DNA of 64,000 bases from Microbacterium radiodurans (GCF_008710705.1 NZ_VYRZ01000001.1:310001-374000); one strand, 5' to 3'; shown: positions 43,422 to 53,806, counted from the stretch's first letter. Numbers and translations: made by a program. Notes: generated by a model not told the origin, from the letters alone.

Positions 43422-43958
43422 TCATGATCCGGTGACGCGTTCGAACAGCCCCGGATAGCTGAGCACGAACCCCTCGTCGTCGACACGGATGGTCCGCCGG
43501 AAGTCGCTGTCGAGGGACTCGAAGCAGTAGGCGGCGGGTCCGACACGGGTGTACCGCTGACGCCCGACGACGACGGTCAGATCGGGGACCGCGACCCACG
43601 CCGTCTCGATCTCCGCCGCGCCGCCGATCCGCAGCCCGAGGCGCCTGATCGGCAACGCGTTCGTGAGCGGGGTGGCCGTGATGTCGACGTCGACCGCGGC
43701 GTCGAGGTCGGGCCGCCGCTCGCCGTCGACGCTCCAGCCGTCGTCGGTGCGCTCGAGCCGGAGCTCGCGGCCGCCGCATTCGAGCGTGACTCCGCTCGTC
43801 CGTCCGTCGGCATCGACGCTCAGCGCGTAGCGGCACGCGGAGTCGCCGCCCTCGATCTGCGCGACCGCGCGGATGCCGGTCTCGGAATACTCGATGGTGG
43901 CCCGTTCCACGCCGGCGGATTCGAGCCCGGTCCAGGTCATTCGAATCGTGCCGATCAC
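43422..43958 (-). CDS. DUF1089-type putative glycolipid-binding protein
   Basis: A 178-residue protein resembling the DUF1089 family: a beta-rich domain with DVDITATPLTNALPIRRLGL near residue 90-110, a motif of that family, then VVVGRQRYTRVGPAAYCFES and VLSYPGLFERV at the end. Family members are proposed glycolipid-binding proteins. Start is uncertain: GTG 43958 has a good ribosome site; GTG 43967 and ATG 43940 are alternatives. It precedes malQ by 23 bp. Confidence 0.68.
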   Translation of the reverse strand: MIGTIRMTWTGLESAGVERATIEYSETGIRAVAQIEGGDSACRYALSVDADGRTSGVTLECGGRELRLERTDDGWSVDGERRPDLDAAVDVDITATPLTNALPIRRLGLRIGGAAEIETAWVAVPDLTVVVGRQRYTRVGPAAYCFESLDSDFRRTIRVDDEGFVLSYPGLFERVTGS

Positions 43959-44016
43959 GCGTCCCACCTCTCGCCGACACCGCCATCCTGCCAGCAGGGC
44001 GACGCGGGGAGAACGC

Positions 44017-45342
44017 TCATCCGCGGGGGTTGCCGAGGCTGTTCAGGCGTGCGACGATGCCGGGCCGCTTCGGCGACCGAGCCGGCAGGAGTCGTAGGCA
44101 CAGACGCAGGGCGTCCTCGTCGTCGCGGCCATCTGCCGTGTCGAGGTACGCGAGCATCACGTCGAGGGAGGCTTCGGCCAGCAGCGCCTCGCGGAGCGTC
44201 TCGCGGACGCGGGTGCGCAGCTCGTCGACGCCGGGCGCATCCGATCGAGGCAGGACGGGACCGGCGTAGGCGGTGAGCGCGACGCGATGCGCGCCGCGAC
44301 CGAGGAGCGACACGACGTTCTGGGCGTCGGTCTCGAGATCGATGGGCAGCCGATAGGGCCGGGAGAGCGGAACGAGCTGGGGCGCCGCTCGTTCCAGCAC
44401 CCGGCGCAGGCGCACCATCTCGGGTCGCAGGCTGTCGACGGCGGGCGCACCGTAGACCAGTTCGGCGAGCTGTTCGGCCGAGACCCCCTCCCGGTTCGCA
44501 CCGAGCATGAGGAGGATCTCGGTGTGCCGGGCGCTGAGCTCGGTCGTGCGGGTCACGCCCGCTGCGGCGACATCGAGTAGCGCACGATCGCGGCCGAGCA
44601 CCCGCAGGGTCGCGGCCGGCTGCGCGGTGACGCCGGGACGGTGCCGGGCGCCGGGGGTGCTGCGACGGGGCGTCGTCCTCTCGCGCAGCCGAGCGACGAG
44701 AAGCTGCGACTCGATCGCGCGGGCCGCCGCATCGACGAGCAGCCGCGCCTGCGGGGTGGCCGCCGCATCCCGGCCGGTGACGTCGATCACCCCGAGCAGG
44801 CCTCGTGTCTCGGGGTCGTGCACCGGTGCCGCCGTGCACGACCACGGCTGCACGAGGCGGTTGAAGTGCTCCGCGCCGCGGATCTGCACGGATCGATCGA
44901 GCTGGAGGGCGGTCCCCGGTGCCGACGTGCCGACGGCGCCTTCTGACCAGTCGGCTCCCGCCACGAATCCCACGTCACCGGTGAGGGTGCGCACCCCGGT
45001 GTCGCCCTCGACCCACAGGAGCCTGCCCGCGGCATCCCCGACGGCCACGACGACCCCGGAATCGGCGTCGGGCAGGAGGAGTGTCCGCACCATGTCCATG
45101 ACACCGGCGAGCGGATGGGCCTCGCGGTAGGCGCGGAGGGCGTCGTCGTCGAGGTCGAGCGGCGGCAGCGTCTCGGCGCCGACGAGGTTCGCCATCGAAC
45201 GGCGCCACGAGTCGCGGACGAGCCCGCGGATGTCGGCGAGTCGACGATCGCTGCCGGCGAGGAGGTCGTCGTGGGCGCGCTCGATCATCAGGCGGGACGA
45301 CTCGGGAGCGGTGTCCCACGCGGTCGACCACGACGATGTCAC
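44017..45342 (-). CDS. GAF-domain transcriptional regulator
   Basis: A 441-residue protein. Residues 10-60 form a helical lead (ADIRGLVRDSWRRSM), 75-215 a GAF sensor domain (VVVAVGDAAGRLLWVEGD, then HDPETRGLLGVIDVTG) like that of AcoR-type activators, and 250-380 a winged-helix-like segment (TELSARHTEILLMLGANREG, AEQLAELVYGAPAVDSLRPE). There is no sigma-54 AAA+ domain, so it is a GAF plus winged-helix regulator. Such proteins often accompany exaC-type dehydrogenases. The signal is unknown. Confidence 0.8.
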   Translation of the reverse strand: MTSSWSTAWDTAPESSRLMIERAHDDLLAGSDRRLADIRGLVRDSWRRSMANLVGAETLPPLDLDDDALRAYREAHPLAGVMDMVRTLLLPDADSGVVVAVGDAAGRLLWVEGDTGVRTLTGDVGFVAGADWSEGAVGTSAPGTALQLDRSVQIRGAEHFNRLVQPWSCTAAPVHDPETRGLLGVIDVTGRDAAATPQARLLVDAAARAIESQLLVARLRERTTPRRSTPGARHRPGVTAQPAATLRVLGRDRALLDVAAAGVTRTTELSARHTEILLMLGANREGVSAEQLAELVYGAPAVDSLRPEMVRLRRVLERAAPQLVPLSRPYRLPIDLETDAQNVVSLLGRGAHRVALTAYAGPVLPRSDAPGVDELRTRVRETLREALLAEASLDVMLAYLDTADGRDDEDALRLCLRLLPARSPKRPGIVARLNSLGNPRG

Positions 45343-45459
45343 AGCACTCCGATCGACGGTGAGGAGCGACCCCAGGATAGGCCGCGTCGCCCGCGAACGG
45401 TAGGTGGTCCGTCGAACGCGCGCGTCAGCGCTGCCGCTGCCGCGGCCGCTGCAGACGAG

Positions 45460-46887
45460 TCAGCCGCGCGCGGCCCACCAGGCGCGCAGCCGCTCCTCGG
45501 CTGCGTCCGGGCCGATCACGCCTTCGTCGAGACGGATGTCCATGAGAAATCGGTACGCCTCGCCGACCTCGCGCCCGGGAGCGATGCCGAGGATCTGCTG
45601 GATCCGGTTGCCGTCGAGCTCGGGACGCAGGGAGTTGAGCTCTTCTTCCGCGGCGAGCACGTCGATCCGGCGCTCGATGTCGTCGTAAGCCGTCCGCAAG
45701 CGCGACGCCTTGCGCTTGTTGCGCGTCGTCACGTCGGCGCGGGTGAGGATGTGCAGGCGCTCGAGCTCGCCGCCCGCGTCCCGGACGTAGCGTCGGACGG
45801 CCGAGTCCGTCCACGCGCCCTCGGAGTAGCCGAAGAAGCGAAGGTGCAACTCGACGAGTCGGGTCGTCGAGGCGATCGTGTCGGAGTCGAAGCGCAGCGC
45901 CTGCAGCCGTTTGCGGGCGAGCCGCGCGCCCGTGATGTCATGGTGGTGGAAGCTCACGCCGCCCCCGGGCTCGAGCTTGCGGGTGGCGGGCTTGCCGATG
46001 TCGTGCAGGAGCGCGGCGAGCCGGAGGACCACATCGGGCGGTGAGCCGGGGTGACGCTCCCGCTCGAGATCGATCGCCTGACGCAGCACCGTGAGCGAGT
46101 GCTCGTAGACGTCCTTGTGGTGGTGGTGCTCGTCGATCTCGAGGCGCAGCGCCGGCACCTCGGGGATGACGAGTTGCATGAGCCCCGCGTCGACGAGCAG
46201 GCGGATGCCGTCGTCCGGCGCATCGGTGCGCAGGAGCTTCACGAGCTCGCCCTGGATGCGCTCGGGGCTCACGATCGAGAGGGTGCCGGCGAGCTCGCTC
46301 ATCGCCGCCCGGGTGTCATCGGTCACCGAGAACCCGAGCTGCGACGCGAAACGGGCGGCGCGCAGCATCCGGAGCGGGTCGTCGCCGAAGCTCACGGCGG
46401 GATCGCCGGGAGTGCGCAGCGAGCGCGCGACGAGGTCCTCGACGCCTCCCGCGGGATCGACGAGCGTGGGGCCGGGAACGCGCAGAGCCATCGCGTTGAC
46501 GGTGAAGTCGCGCCGCGCGAGATCCTGCTCGAGCGTGTCGCCGAACTCCACGGTCGGCTTGCGGGTGACCCCGTCGTAGCTGTCGGCGCGATAGGTCGTG
46601 ATCTCCACCGATTCGCCGCGCACCTTCGCGCCGATCGTGCCGAAGGCGCGGCCGATGTCCCACGTGGCGGTCGCGAGCGGCTCGACGATGCGCAGGATGT
46701 CGTCGGGTCGGGCGTTCGAGGTGAAATCGAGATCGTTCGTGGGACGTCCGAGGAGCGCATCGCGCACCGGACCGCCGACGATCGCGAGCTCGTATCCCGC
46801 CGCCGCGAACGCGTCGGCGAGCGCGGAGACGACCGGGGATGCCGCCAGGGCGCCCAGGCGCGCGACACCCTCGGCCATGTTCAGCAT
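45460..46887 (-). CDS. cca: CCA-adding tRNA nucleotidyltransferase
   Basis: A 475-residue class II nucleotidyltransferase. The head domain has GGPVRDALLG (38-47) and the catalytic DLD (52-54), with RRDFTVNAMAL further on. A C-terminal HD domain contains LLHDIGKPATR. The enzyme repairs or adds the 3' CCA end of tRNAs. Its upstream neighbour on the other side of a short gap is a methyltransferase. Confidence 0.95.
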   Translation of the reverse strand: MLNMAEGVARLGALAASPVVSALADAFAAAGYELAIVGGPVRDALLGRPTNDLDFTSNARPDDILRIVEPLATATWDIGRAFGTIGAKVRGESVEITTYRADSYDGVTRKPTVEFGDTLEQDLARRDFTVNAMALRVPGPTLVDPAGGVEDLVARSLRTPGDPAVSFGDDPLRMLRAARFASQLGFSVTDDTRAAMSELAGTLSIVSPERIQGELVKLLRTDAPDDGIRLLVDAGLMQLVIPEVPALRLEIDEHHHHKDVYEHSLTVLRQAIDLERERHPGSPPDVVLRLAALLHDIGKPATRKLEPGGGVSFHHHDITGARLARKRLQALRFDSDTIASTTRLVELHLRFFGYSEGAWTDSAVRRYVRDAGGELERLHILTRADVTTRNKRKASRLRTAYDDIERRIDVLAAEEELNSLRPELDGNRIQQILGIAPGREVGEAYRFLMDIRLDEGVIGPDAAEERLRAWWAARG

Positions 46888-46947
46888 GGGATCGAGCCTA
46901 CCCGCCGCGCCCGGCTGGCCCCGGCTGGTGCGTCGGCCGGCCCGTGG

Positions 46948-48462
46948 TCAGCCGACGAGCTGCAGGAACCCGGTGAAGAGCAGCTCGCGCACGCGGGGGA
47001 GCAGATCGGCGCGGAGCGCCGCCGCATCCGCCTCGAGCAGGTCGGCGATCGCCGCCACCAGCACGCCGACGGGCAGATCGCCGTCGCACGCGCCGACGAG
47101 CGCCGCGAGCGCCGGATCCACGTCGAGGATGCGGCCGAAGCCGCCGCCCTGCCGCAGCTCGATGACCTGGGGTGCCTCGACGCCGGGCAGGTGGTGGCGC
47201 GCCTCGGTCACGTCCGCGGCGACGCGGAGGATCGCGGCATCCAGCTCGTCGTCGGTCATGGACGAGAGCACCGTCGAGGTCGCGAGCGCCGTGTCGATGT
47301 GCGGGCCGAGGGCTCCGGCGATCGCGCCGCCGACGCGTTCGTACCGTGCGAGGGTCGGCTCGTCGGCGCGGCGCAGCACCAGGTAGCCGAAGCCGACTGC
47401 CGTCACTCCCCGTTCGGCGAAGTCGTCCAGCCACGCCTGGACGAGCGGAGCGTATGCGGGCGATCCCGGCGCGGTCCCGCCGTCGCGCACCCAGAGCTCG
47501 GCATACGCGAGCGGGTCGAGCTGCTCGCGCTCGATGATCCACGCGTCCAGAGGTACGGGCGACTCTGCCACCCAGGTGCGGACGCGGTCGAGACCGTCTT
47601 CGTCGGCGCGGTACTCCCAGTTGCCCAGCAGCTGTGCGACCCCGCCCGGCGCGAGCACGGCGCCGACGCCGCGGACGAACGAGGCGACGAGGTCGTCGCC
47701 GGCCATGCCGCCGTCGCGGTACTCGTACGCCGGAACGCCGTCGACACGCGGTGTGATGACGAAGGGCGGGTTCGAGACCACGCGGTCGAACTCCTCACCG
47801 GCGACGGGCTCGAACAGGCTGCCGCCACGGGTCTCGATGCCGGTGACGCCGTTCAGACGCGCGTTGAGGCGCGTGAAGGCGAGGGCTCGCTCCGAGATGT
47901 CGGTGGCGACCACCGTGTCGGCCGTGCGCCGGGCCCGGAGCGCCTGGATGCCGCATCCGGTTCCCACATCGAGCACGCGTTCCGTCCGCGAGGTGAGCTG
48001 CAGCCCGGCGAGGGTGAGCGATGCGCCGCCGACGCCGAGCACGTGCCCGGTCGGCAGCGGGCCGCCGACGGCTGCCTCGTCGAGGTCGCTCGCTACCCAC
48101 CAGTGGCCCTCGCCCGCGGCGTCGCTCACGTCCTGCGGGCGGACGAGCGCATCGGGCACGACGAGGCCACCGTCGACGTGAGCGAGGTCCAGCTGGACGA
48201 GGCCCTCCGCCCGCACCGTCGGCAGGGCCGCATCCACGGCCGCGATGGACGCCGGGACGCCCAGGAACAGCAGTCCGGTCACGACCGCGAGGGGGTCGTC
48301 GCGACCGTCGAGCACACGCCGTGCCGGACCGGTGAGTCCGTGTCCGACCGCCCTGTCGACCATCGGGCCCCACAGTTCGCGGACCGCGTCGGCGCGGTAG
48401 CCCGCCGCCGCCAGATCGGTCGCGAGGGCGTCGCAGTGTGCGGGATGGGGATGCGCGTTCAC
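46948..48462 (-). CDS. Class I SAM-dependent methyltransferase with extra N-terminal domain
   Basis: A 504-residue protein. The N-terminal 150 residues form a helical domain without recognised function. The methyltransferase has the SAM site VLDVGTGCGIQAL near residue 170 and the catalytic SNPPFVI signature of N-methyltransferases acting on adenine, guanine or glutamine (HemK/RsmC/RlmG group). The C-terminus is helical. Likely target is RNA or a protein; which one is unknown. GTG 48462 is used because upstream residues are not family-like. Confidence 0.8.
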   Translation of the reverse strand: MNAHPHPAHCDALATDLAAAGYRADAVRELWGPMVDRAVGHGLTGPARRVLDGRDDPLAVVTGLLFLGVPASIAAVDAALPTVRAEGLVQLDLAHVDGGLVVPDALVRPQDVSDAAGEGHWWVASDLDEAAVGGPLPTGHVLGVGGASLTLAGLQLTSRTERVLDVGTGCGIQALRARRTADTVVATDISERALAFTRLNARLNGVTGIETRGGSLFEPVAGEEFDRVVSNPPFVITPRVDGVPAYEYRDGGMAGDDLVASFVRGVGAVLAPGGVAQLLGNWEYRADEDGLDRVRTWVAESPVPLDAWIIEREQLDPLAYAELWVRDGGTAPGSPAYAPLVQAWLDDFAERGVTAVGFGYLVLRRADEPTLARYERVGGAIAGALGPHIDTALATSTVLSSMTDDELDAAILRVAADVTEARHHLPGVEAPQVIELRQGGGFGRILDVDPALAALVGACDGDLPVGVLVAAIADLLEADAAALRADLLPRVRELLFTGFLQLVG

Positions 48463-48569
48463 CCGACCATTCAACCGCGTCGACGGCTCGCCTCGGATGA
48501 CGCACAGCGAGCCCGCTCTAGACTCGGTGCGACCGTGCGGCCAGGCATCGCACCGCGTCGACTCTCGCC

Positions 48570-50696
48570 ATGACCGATACTCCCGCCGCTTCCGGCCGCT
48601 CCCGCGCACGCGAGCTCGCGCGTCCCTTCGCACGCGCCCGCCGCGGCAGCGCGGCGCGGAGCGGGCGCGCCGCGATCACCGGCCTCCTGGTCACCGGTCT
48701 CCTGATCGTCGGCGGCGGGATGCTCGGATCGCCCCCCGCCGTCGCAGCCGCACCGACACCCACCCCATCGCCGACCCCGAGCGGAACGGTCGTCCTGAGC
48801 GCGTCGCCGACCGGCACCGGTCTGGTCGCCCTCGGCGCCGAGCCGGCGTTCTCGGTGCGGGTCCGGAACGACACCGCCCGCGAGGTCCCGGCCGGCGCCA
48901 CCGTCGTCTCCCTCTCGCGCACGCCGCTCGCCTCCGACGCCGAGGTCGCCGGCTGGCTCAGCCCCGACAGCGGCGTCGACCCGGCCGAGGGACGCGCGTT
49001 CGACGAGGTCGCGCGTGCGGATACGGACGATCTCGGCGCCGGCGACGAACGCACCACCGGCATCGGTGTCACCGCCGAGAGCCTCGGCGACCTTCCTCCC
49101 GGTGTCTATCCGATCCTCGTCTCCGGCGCGGGCGAGGTCGCGCGCACCGTGCTCACCGTCGCCCGGCCCGACGCCGCGCCGCGGACCGTCGGCATCGTCG
49201 TGCCGGTGACCGCGCCGGCCCGCGAGACGGGACTGCTGACGAGCGCGGAGCTCGGCGAGCTGACCGCGCCCGACGGCGAGCTGACCGAGATCCTCGGGGC
49301 GGTCACCGGGACGCCCGCGATCCTCGCCGTCGACCCCGCCGTCACCGCGGCCATCCGCGTGCTCGGGTCGTCCGCGCCCGAGAGCGCGCGCGACTGGCTC
49401 GACTCCCTCATGGGCCTGCCGAACGAGCGATTCGCGCTGCAGTTCGGCGACGCCGACCTCGCCGTGCAGATCCACGCGGGCCTGCCCGGTCCCCTCCAGC
49501 CGACGACACTCTCCCCGTACGCCGATCCGGCCGACTTCCGCGTGAGCGGCTCGAGCGCCGCACCGACGGTGCCCGAGACCGGCGCCCTGCTGTCGGTCGG
49601 CGGCATCGAGACGACGGCATCCGACGTCTTCTGGCCCGCCACCGGCACTGCCGGCGGCGACGTCGTCGCGGCGATCGACGCGCAGGCCGGACCGGATGCG
49701 GCGGCGCTCAGTCTCGTGCCCGGTTCGACGACGCCGGGCGCCGCGGCCGCCGTCCGCGCCGTCGCGGGCTCGGCGGACCTCCTCGTGTACGACGACACGG
49801 TCTCACGCGAGCTGACCGCCGCTGCCGCTCAGACGGACGCGACGGAGCGGTCAGCGCGACTGGCGGCGGCCACGGCGCTCACGTCCCTGCGCGGCGATGC
49901 GCCGCTCCTCGCGGCGATCGACCGGCCCGCCGCCGTCGATCAGGCCTCGCTCCGAGCCGCCATCACGACGGTGACGTCGACCCCCGCGGCGGTGCCGGCC
50001 TCACTGACCGAGCTGCGGTCCGCCGCACCGGTGCCGGTCGAGGTCGCCGCCGTCGCCGCCGCCGAGGACCGTGTCTCCGCGCTCACCGGGTTCCTCGACC
50101 GTGAGGCCGACCTCGCGAGATTCGCCACCGCCCTCGTCGAACCCGATCAGCTGACCGCCCGCGAGCGCACGTCGATCCTCCAGGTGATGGGCAACGGCTG
50201 GTTCTCGGACCTCGAGGCGTGGCGCGTGGCGGCATCCGATCACGACGCCGCGACGACGACGACGCTCGGCTCGATCGGCATCGCGAACCCGGGCACCATC
50301 AACTTCCTGGCCACCAGTGCGCCCATCTCGGTCACCGTTCGCAACGACCTGCCCTGGCCCGTCTCGGTCGTGCTCCTGGCGGAGACCGACGATCCGCGCC
50401 TCATCGTCCAGCGGAGCACGACGGTCGAAGCCGGCGCTCAGCAGAACACGCGCGTCGACGTGCCCGTCGAGGCGCGCGTCGGCAGCGGCGAGACGGATCT
50501 TCAGCTCCGGCTGCTCAGTGCGGCGATGGTGCCGATCGGGTCGACCGAGCTCATCAGCCTGACCGTGCGGGCCGAATGGGAATCGGTGGGCATCACGGCC
50601 GTCGTCGTCATCGTCGTCGTGCTGCTCGCGGGCGGGATCGTCCGCACCATCATCAAGGTCAGGCGTCGCCGGGCCACGCCGAAGGAGAGCGTGTGA
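48570..50696 (+). CDS. DUF6049 membrane-anchored extracellular protein
   Basis: A 708-residue secreted protein. A long basic leader with a hydrophobic core (AITGLLVTGLLIVGGGMLG) is followed by an Ala/Pro/Thr linker, then an extracellular part with beta-sandwich-like segments (TGLVALGAEPAFSVRVRND and VTVRNDLPWPVSVVLLAET). The C-terminal helix (VVVIVVVLLAGGIVR) and a basic tail anchor it. DUF6049 genes sit before murJ in many actinobacteria, suggesting a cell-envelope role. GTGA couples it to murJ. Confidence 0.82.
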   Translation: MTDTPAASGRSRARELARPFARARRGSAARSGRAAITGLLVTGLLIVGGGMLGSPPAVAAAPTPTPSPTPSGTVVLSASPTGTGLVALGAEPAFSVRVRNDTAREVPAGATVVSLSRTPLASDAEVAGWLSPDSGVDPAEGRAFDEVARADTDDLGAGDERTTGIGVTAESLGDLPPGVYPILVSGAGEVARTVLTVARPDAAPRTVGIVVPVTAPARETGLLTSAELGELTAPDGELTEILGAVTGTPAILAVDPAVTAAIRVLGSSAPESARDWLDSLMGLPNERFALQFGDADLAVQIHAGLPGPLQPTTLSPYADPADFRVSGSSAAPTVPETGALLSVGGIETTASDVFWPATGTAGGDVVAAIDAQAGPDAAALSLVPGSTTPGAAAAVRAVAGSADLLVYDDTVSRELTAAAAQTDATERSARLAAATALTSLRGDAPLLAAIDRPAAVDQASLRAAITTVTSTPAAVPASLTELRSAAPVPVEVAAVAAAEDRVSALTGFLDREADLARFATALVEPDQLTARERTSILQVMGNGWFSDLEAWRVAASDHDAATTTTLGSIGIANPGTINFLATSAPISVTVRNDLPWPVSVVLLAETDDPRLIVQRSTTVEAGAQQNTRVDVPVEARVGSGETDLQLRLLSAAMVPIGSTELISLTVRAEWESVGITAVVVIVVVLLAGGIVRTIIKVRRRRATPKESV

Positions 50697-52300
50697 GCGG
50701 TATCGGCCGAGCCGGAGCGACCGTCGCGGCCGGCACCCTCGTCTCGCGCATCACCGGCCTCGTCCGCAACGTCGTGCTCGCCGCGGCACTGCCGGTCATC
50801 GCGTCCAACGCGACCGGCGGCGCCGCGGACGCCTTCGCGATCGCGAATCAGCTGCCGAACAACATCTACGCGATCATCTCGTCGGGTCTGCTCGCGGGCG
50901 TCATCGTGCCGCAGATCATCCAGGCCGCGAAGCACCGCGACGGCGGCAGCGCCTTCGTGTCGAAGCTGCTGACGCTCGGTCTGACCGCCCTGTTCGCGGC
51001 GACCGTCATCGCCGTCGTCGCAGCGCCCCTGCTCGTCTTCGCCTTCGGTTCCCGCCTCGGCCCGGAGGCATCGGCTCTGACGCTCGCCTTCGCCTACTGG
51101 TGCCTGCCGCAGCTGCTGTTCTACGGCATGTACGCCCTCCTGGGCGAGATTCTCAACGCGCGCGGGGTGTTCGGCCCATTCGCCTGGTCGCCGATCGTCA
51201 ACAACGTCGTCTCGATCATCGGCTTCCTCGCGTTCATCTGGCTCTTCGGCGTCCAAGAGGGCGTCGTCGGCTGGACACCGACGATGGTCGCGGTCATCGC
51301 CGGGACGGCGACGCTGGGCATCATCGCCCAAGCCGCCGTTCTCCTGTTCTTCTGGCGACGCGCCGGTCTGCACGTCCGGCCGGACTTCGCCTGGCGCGGG
51401 ATCGGCCTCCGTCACATCGGACGCCTCGCCGGGTGGACCTTCCTGATGGTCGTGGCCGGTCAGCTCGCCGGCCTCGTGCAGACGACGCTCGTGAGCGCGG
51501 CGTCGAGCTCGGGCGCGTCGGTCGCGGCGATGCAGTACGCGTGGCTCGTCTTCATGCTGCCGTTCTCCGTGATCGTGCTCTCCATCGGCACGCCCTACTT
51601 CACGCGCCTGAGCGAGCACGTCGCGCAGAATCGCCCGGACGCTCTCCGCGCGGACCTCGATTCGGCGACGCGTACGATCGGGATCTTCATGGTCGGCGCT
51701 CTCGCCGCCGTGATCGCGGCGATCCTTCCCATATCCCGGGTGTTCACCACCGGTCCCGAGACGGCGGTCTCGTTCGCCTGGGTCCTCGCGGCATACCTGG
51801 TGGCGCTGCTTCCGCTGTCGTTCCAGTTCGTGCTGCAGCGGACCTTCTACGCTCACCAGGACACCCGCACACCCTTCGTCTTCACGCTCGTGCAGGCGAT
51901 CCTCGTCGCGGCGACAGCGCTCACCGCATACCTGACGCTCCCCGTCGAGCAGCTCGCCGTGGGCATCGCACTCGGTCAGTCCCTGGCCAACATCGTGCAG
52001 CTCGTCCTCGCCGTCGCCCTGCTGCGGCGGAAGATCGGCGTGCTCGGGCTCGGGGGCGCCGTCCGAGCCGTCGCGCGGTTCGTCATCGCGGGCGTGCCGG
52101 CCGCCGCCGCGGGATGGGGAGTCATCGTCGCCTTCGGCGGCCCGACCGGATGGCCCCTCCAGTCACGGGAGGCCGCTCTTCTCGGCGGCGCGATCGTCGG
52201 CGTCACCGCGCTCGGCGTCTACGTGTGCATCCTTGCCATCCTGCGCGCCCCCGAGCTCGCCGTGGCCGGACGGGCCCTCCGGAGATTCCGCCGACGCTGA
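50693..52300 (+). CDS. murJ: Lipid II flippase MurJ
   Basis: A 535-residue MOP-superfamily protein with about 14 helices that flips the peptidoglycan precursor lipid II. VAAGTLVSRITGLVRNVVLA is the typical start, followed by FAIANQLPNNIYAIISSGLL with conserved polar positions, GEILNARGVFGPFAW, and FVLQRTFYAHQDTRTPF in the second half. No C-terminal kinase-like domain, unlike mycobacterial MviN. GTG 50693 overlaps the DUF6049 stop. Confidence 0.93.
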   Translation: MSGIGRAGATVAAGTLVSRITGLVRNVVLAAALPVIASNATGGAADAFAIANQLPNNIYAIISSGLLAGVIVPQIIQAAKHRDGGSAFVSKLLTLGLTALFAATVIAVVAAPLLVFAFGSRLGPEASALTLAFAYWCLPQLLFYGMYALLGEILNARGVFGPFAWSPIVNNVVSIIGFLAFIWLFGVQEGVVGWTPTMVAVIAGTATLGIIAQAAVLLFFWRRAGLHVRPDFAWRGIGLRHIGRLAGWTFLMVVAGQLAGLVQTTLVSAASSSGASVAAMQYAWLVFMLPFSVIVLSIGTPYFTRLSEHVAQNRPDALRADLDSATRTIGIFMVGALAAVIAAILPISRVFTTGPETAVSFAWVLAAYLVALLPLSFQFVLQRTFYAHQDTRTPFVFTLVQAILVAATALTAYLTLPVEQLAVGIALGQSLANIVQLVLAVALLRRKIGVLGLGGAVRAVARFVIAGVPAAAAGWGVIVAFGGPTGWPLQSREAALLGGAIVGVTALGVYVCILAILRAPELAVAGRALRRFRRR

Positions 52301-52406
52301 CAGCCCTCCCCTGCCACCCCAGTCGGGAATGCCCCGCGGCTACCATGGGTTTGACGTGTCGGGGCATCCGCGACGCGGATTCACCACCCCAGAAAGGGAT
52401 GTCCAC

Positions 52407-53420
52407 GTGCGACAGGTCATCATCATCGGTTCCGGCCCGGCGGGCTACACCGCCGCGATCTACGCGGCCCGGGCGAACCTGGAGCCGCTGCTCGTCGCCA
52501 GCTCGGTCGAAGCGGGCGGCGAGCTCATGAACACCACCGAGGTCGAGAACTTCCCCGGCTTCCCCGAGGGCGTCATGGGGCCCGACCTCATGACGAAGAT
52601 GCAGGAGCAGGCCGAGAAGTTCGGCACGACGGTCCTCTACGACGACGTCGTCGAGCTCGACATCGACGGGCCGATCAAGAAGGTGACGCTCGGAAGCGGC
52701 GCCACGCACGAGGCTGAGAGCCTCGTCTTCGCCACGGGCTCGGCCCCGCGCAAGATCGGCATCGAGGGCGAATCCCGCCTCTCCGGCCGGGGCGTGTCGT
52801 ACTGCGCCACCTGCGACGGCTTCTTCTTCCGCGAGCGCGTCATCGCGGTGGTCGGCGGCGGCGATTCCGCCATGGAGGAGGCGACCTTCCTGACGAAGTT
52901 CGCGTCGAAGGTCTACGTCATCCACCGCCGCGACGAGCTGCGCGCGTCGAAGATCATGCAGGACCGCGCGATCAAGAACGACAAGATCGAGTTCGTCTGG
53001 AACAGCGAAGTGGCCGACATCCTCGGCGACGAGGCCGTCACGGGCGTCGTGCTCCGCGACACGGTCGACGGGTCGACCCGCGAGCTCCCGCTCGACGGCA
53101 TCTTCGTCGCGATCGGATACGACCCGCGTACGCACCTGGTCCACGGGTCGCTCGATCTCACCGAGCACGGCACCGTCTGGGTCGATGGCCGCTCCTCGCG
53201 CACGTCGGTGCCCGGCGTCTTCGCTGCGGGCGACGTCATCGACCCCACGTACCGTCAAGCTGTGACGGCCGCCGGCAGCGGCACCGTCGCCGCACTCGAC
53301 GTCGAGCACTATCTCGCGGCTCTCGGTGAGGCCTCGGAGCCGGCGCCCGACGCGTCGCCGCTCCACGGTCGCCCCGACGAGGGCCTCGAATCCCTCGTCG
53401 CCGAGACTGAGAACGTCTGA
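52407..53420 (+). CDS. trxB: Thioredoxin reductase
   Basis: A 337-residue flavoprotein. FAD motif IIIGSGPAGYTAAIYAARA, redox-active Cys133 and Cys136 in YCATCDG, NADPH motif VVGGGDSAMEEA and GVFAAGDVIDPTYRQ. It reduces thioredoxin with NADPH. GTG 52407 is chosen from the FAD-motif position and AAAGGGA upstream. trxA follows after 62 bp. Confidence 0.97.
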   Translation: MRQVIIIGSGPAGYTAAIYAARANLEPLLVASSVEAGGELMNTTEVENFPGFPEGVMGPDLMTKMQEQAEKFGTTVLYDDVVELDIDGPIKKVTLGSGATHEAESLVFATGSAPRKIGIEGESRLSGRGVSYCATCDGFFFRERVIAVVGGGDSAMEEATFLTKFASKVYVIHRRDELRASKIMQDRAIKNDKIEFVWNSEVADILGDEAVTGVVLRDTVDGSTRELPLDGIFVAIGYDPRTHLVHGSLDLTEHGTVWVDGRSSRTSVPGVFAAGDVIDPTYRQAVTAAGSGTVAALDVEHYLAALGEASEPAPDASPLHGRPDEGLESLVAETENV

Positions 53421-53482
53421 CCGGAACAATTCCCCCGCCGCCGTCGTTGACGTAGGCGACACTCTTTCTAAGGAGATCGAAC

Positions 53483-53806
53483 ATGACCGCCAAGGCAACG
53501 ACCGAGAGCACCTGGCAGCAGGACGTCCTCGACGCCGACGGGCCCGTCCTCGTCGACTTCTGGGCCGCATGGTGCGGTCCGTGCCGCATGGTCGGACCCA
53601 TCCTCGATGAGATCGCTACCGAGCACCCCGAGAAGATCACGGTCCTGAAGCTCAACGTCGACGAGAACCCCAATCTCGCGATGCAGTACCAGATCACCTC
53701 CATCCCGGCGATGAAGGTCTTCAACAAGGGCGAGGTCGAGAAGACGATCATCGGCGCCAAGCCCAAGTTCGCCCTCGAGCAGGATCTCGCCACCTACATC
53801 GGCTGA
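53483..53806 (+). CDS. trxA: Thioredoxin
   Basis: A 107-residue thioredoxin with WCGPC (Cys31, Cys34) in VDFWAAWCGPCRMVGP and the cis-proline TSIPAM. AAGGAGA lies upstream of ATG 53483. It is partner of the adjacent reductase. Confidence 0.98.
   Translation: MTAKATTESTWQQDVLDADGPVLVDFWAAWCGPCRMVGPILDEIATEHPEKITVLKLNVDENPNLAMQYQITSIPAMKVFNKGEVEKTIIGAKPKFALEQDLATYIG

Noticed and set aside
46051..48573. Forward 840-codon open frame
   Set aside because: Antisense to cca and the methyltransferase, both of which carry clear motifs; composition is shadow-like.
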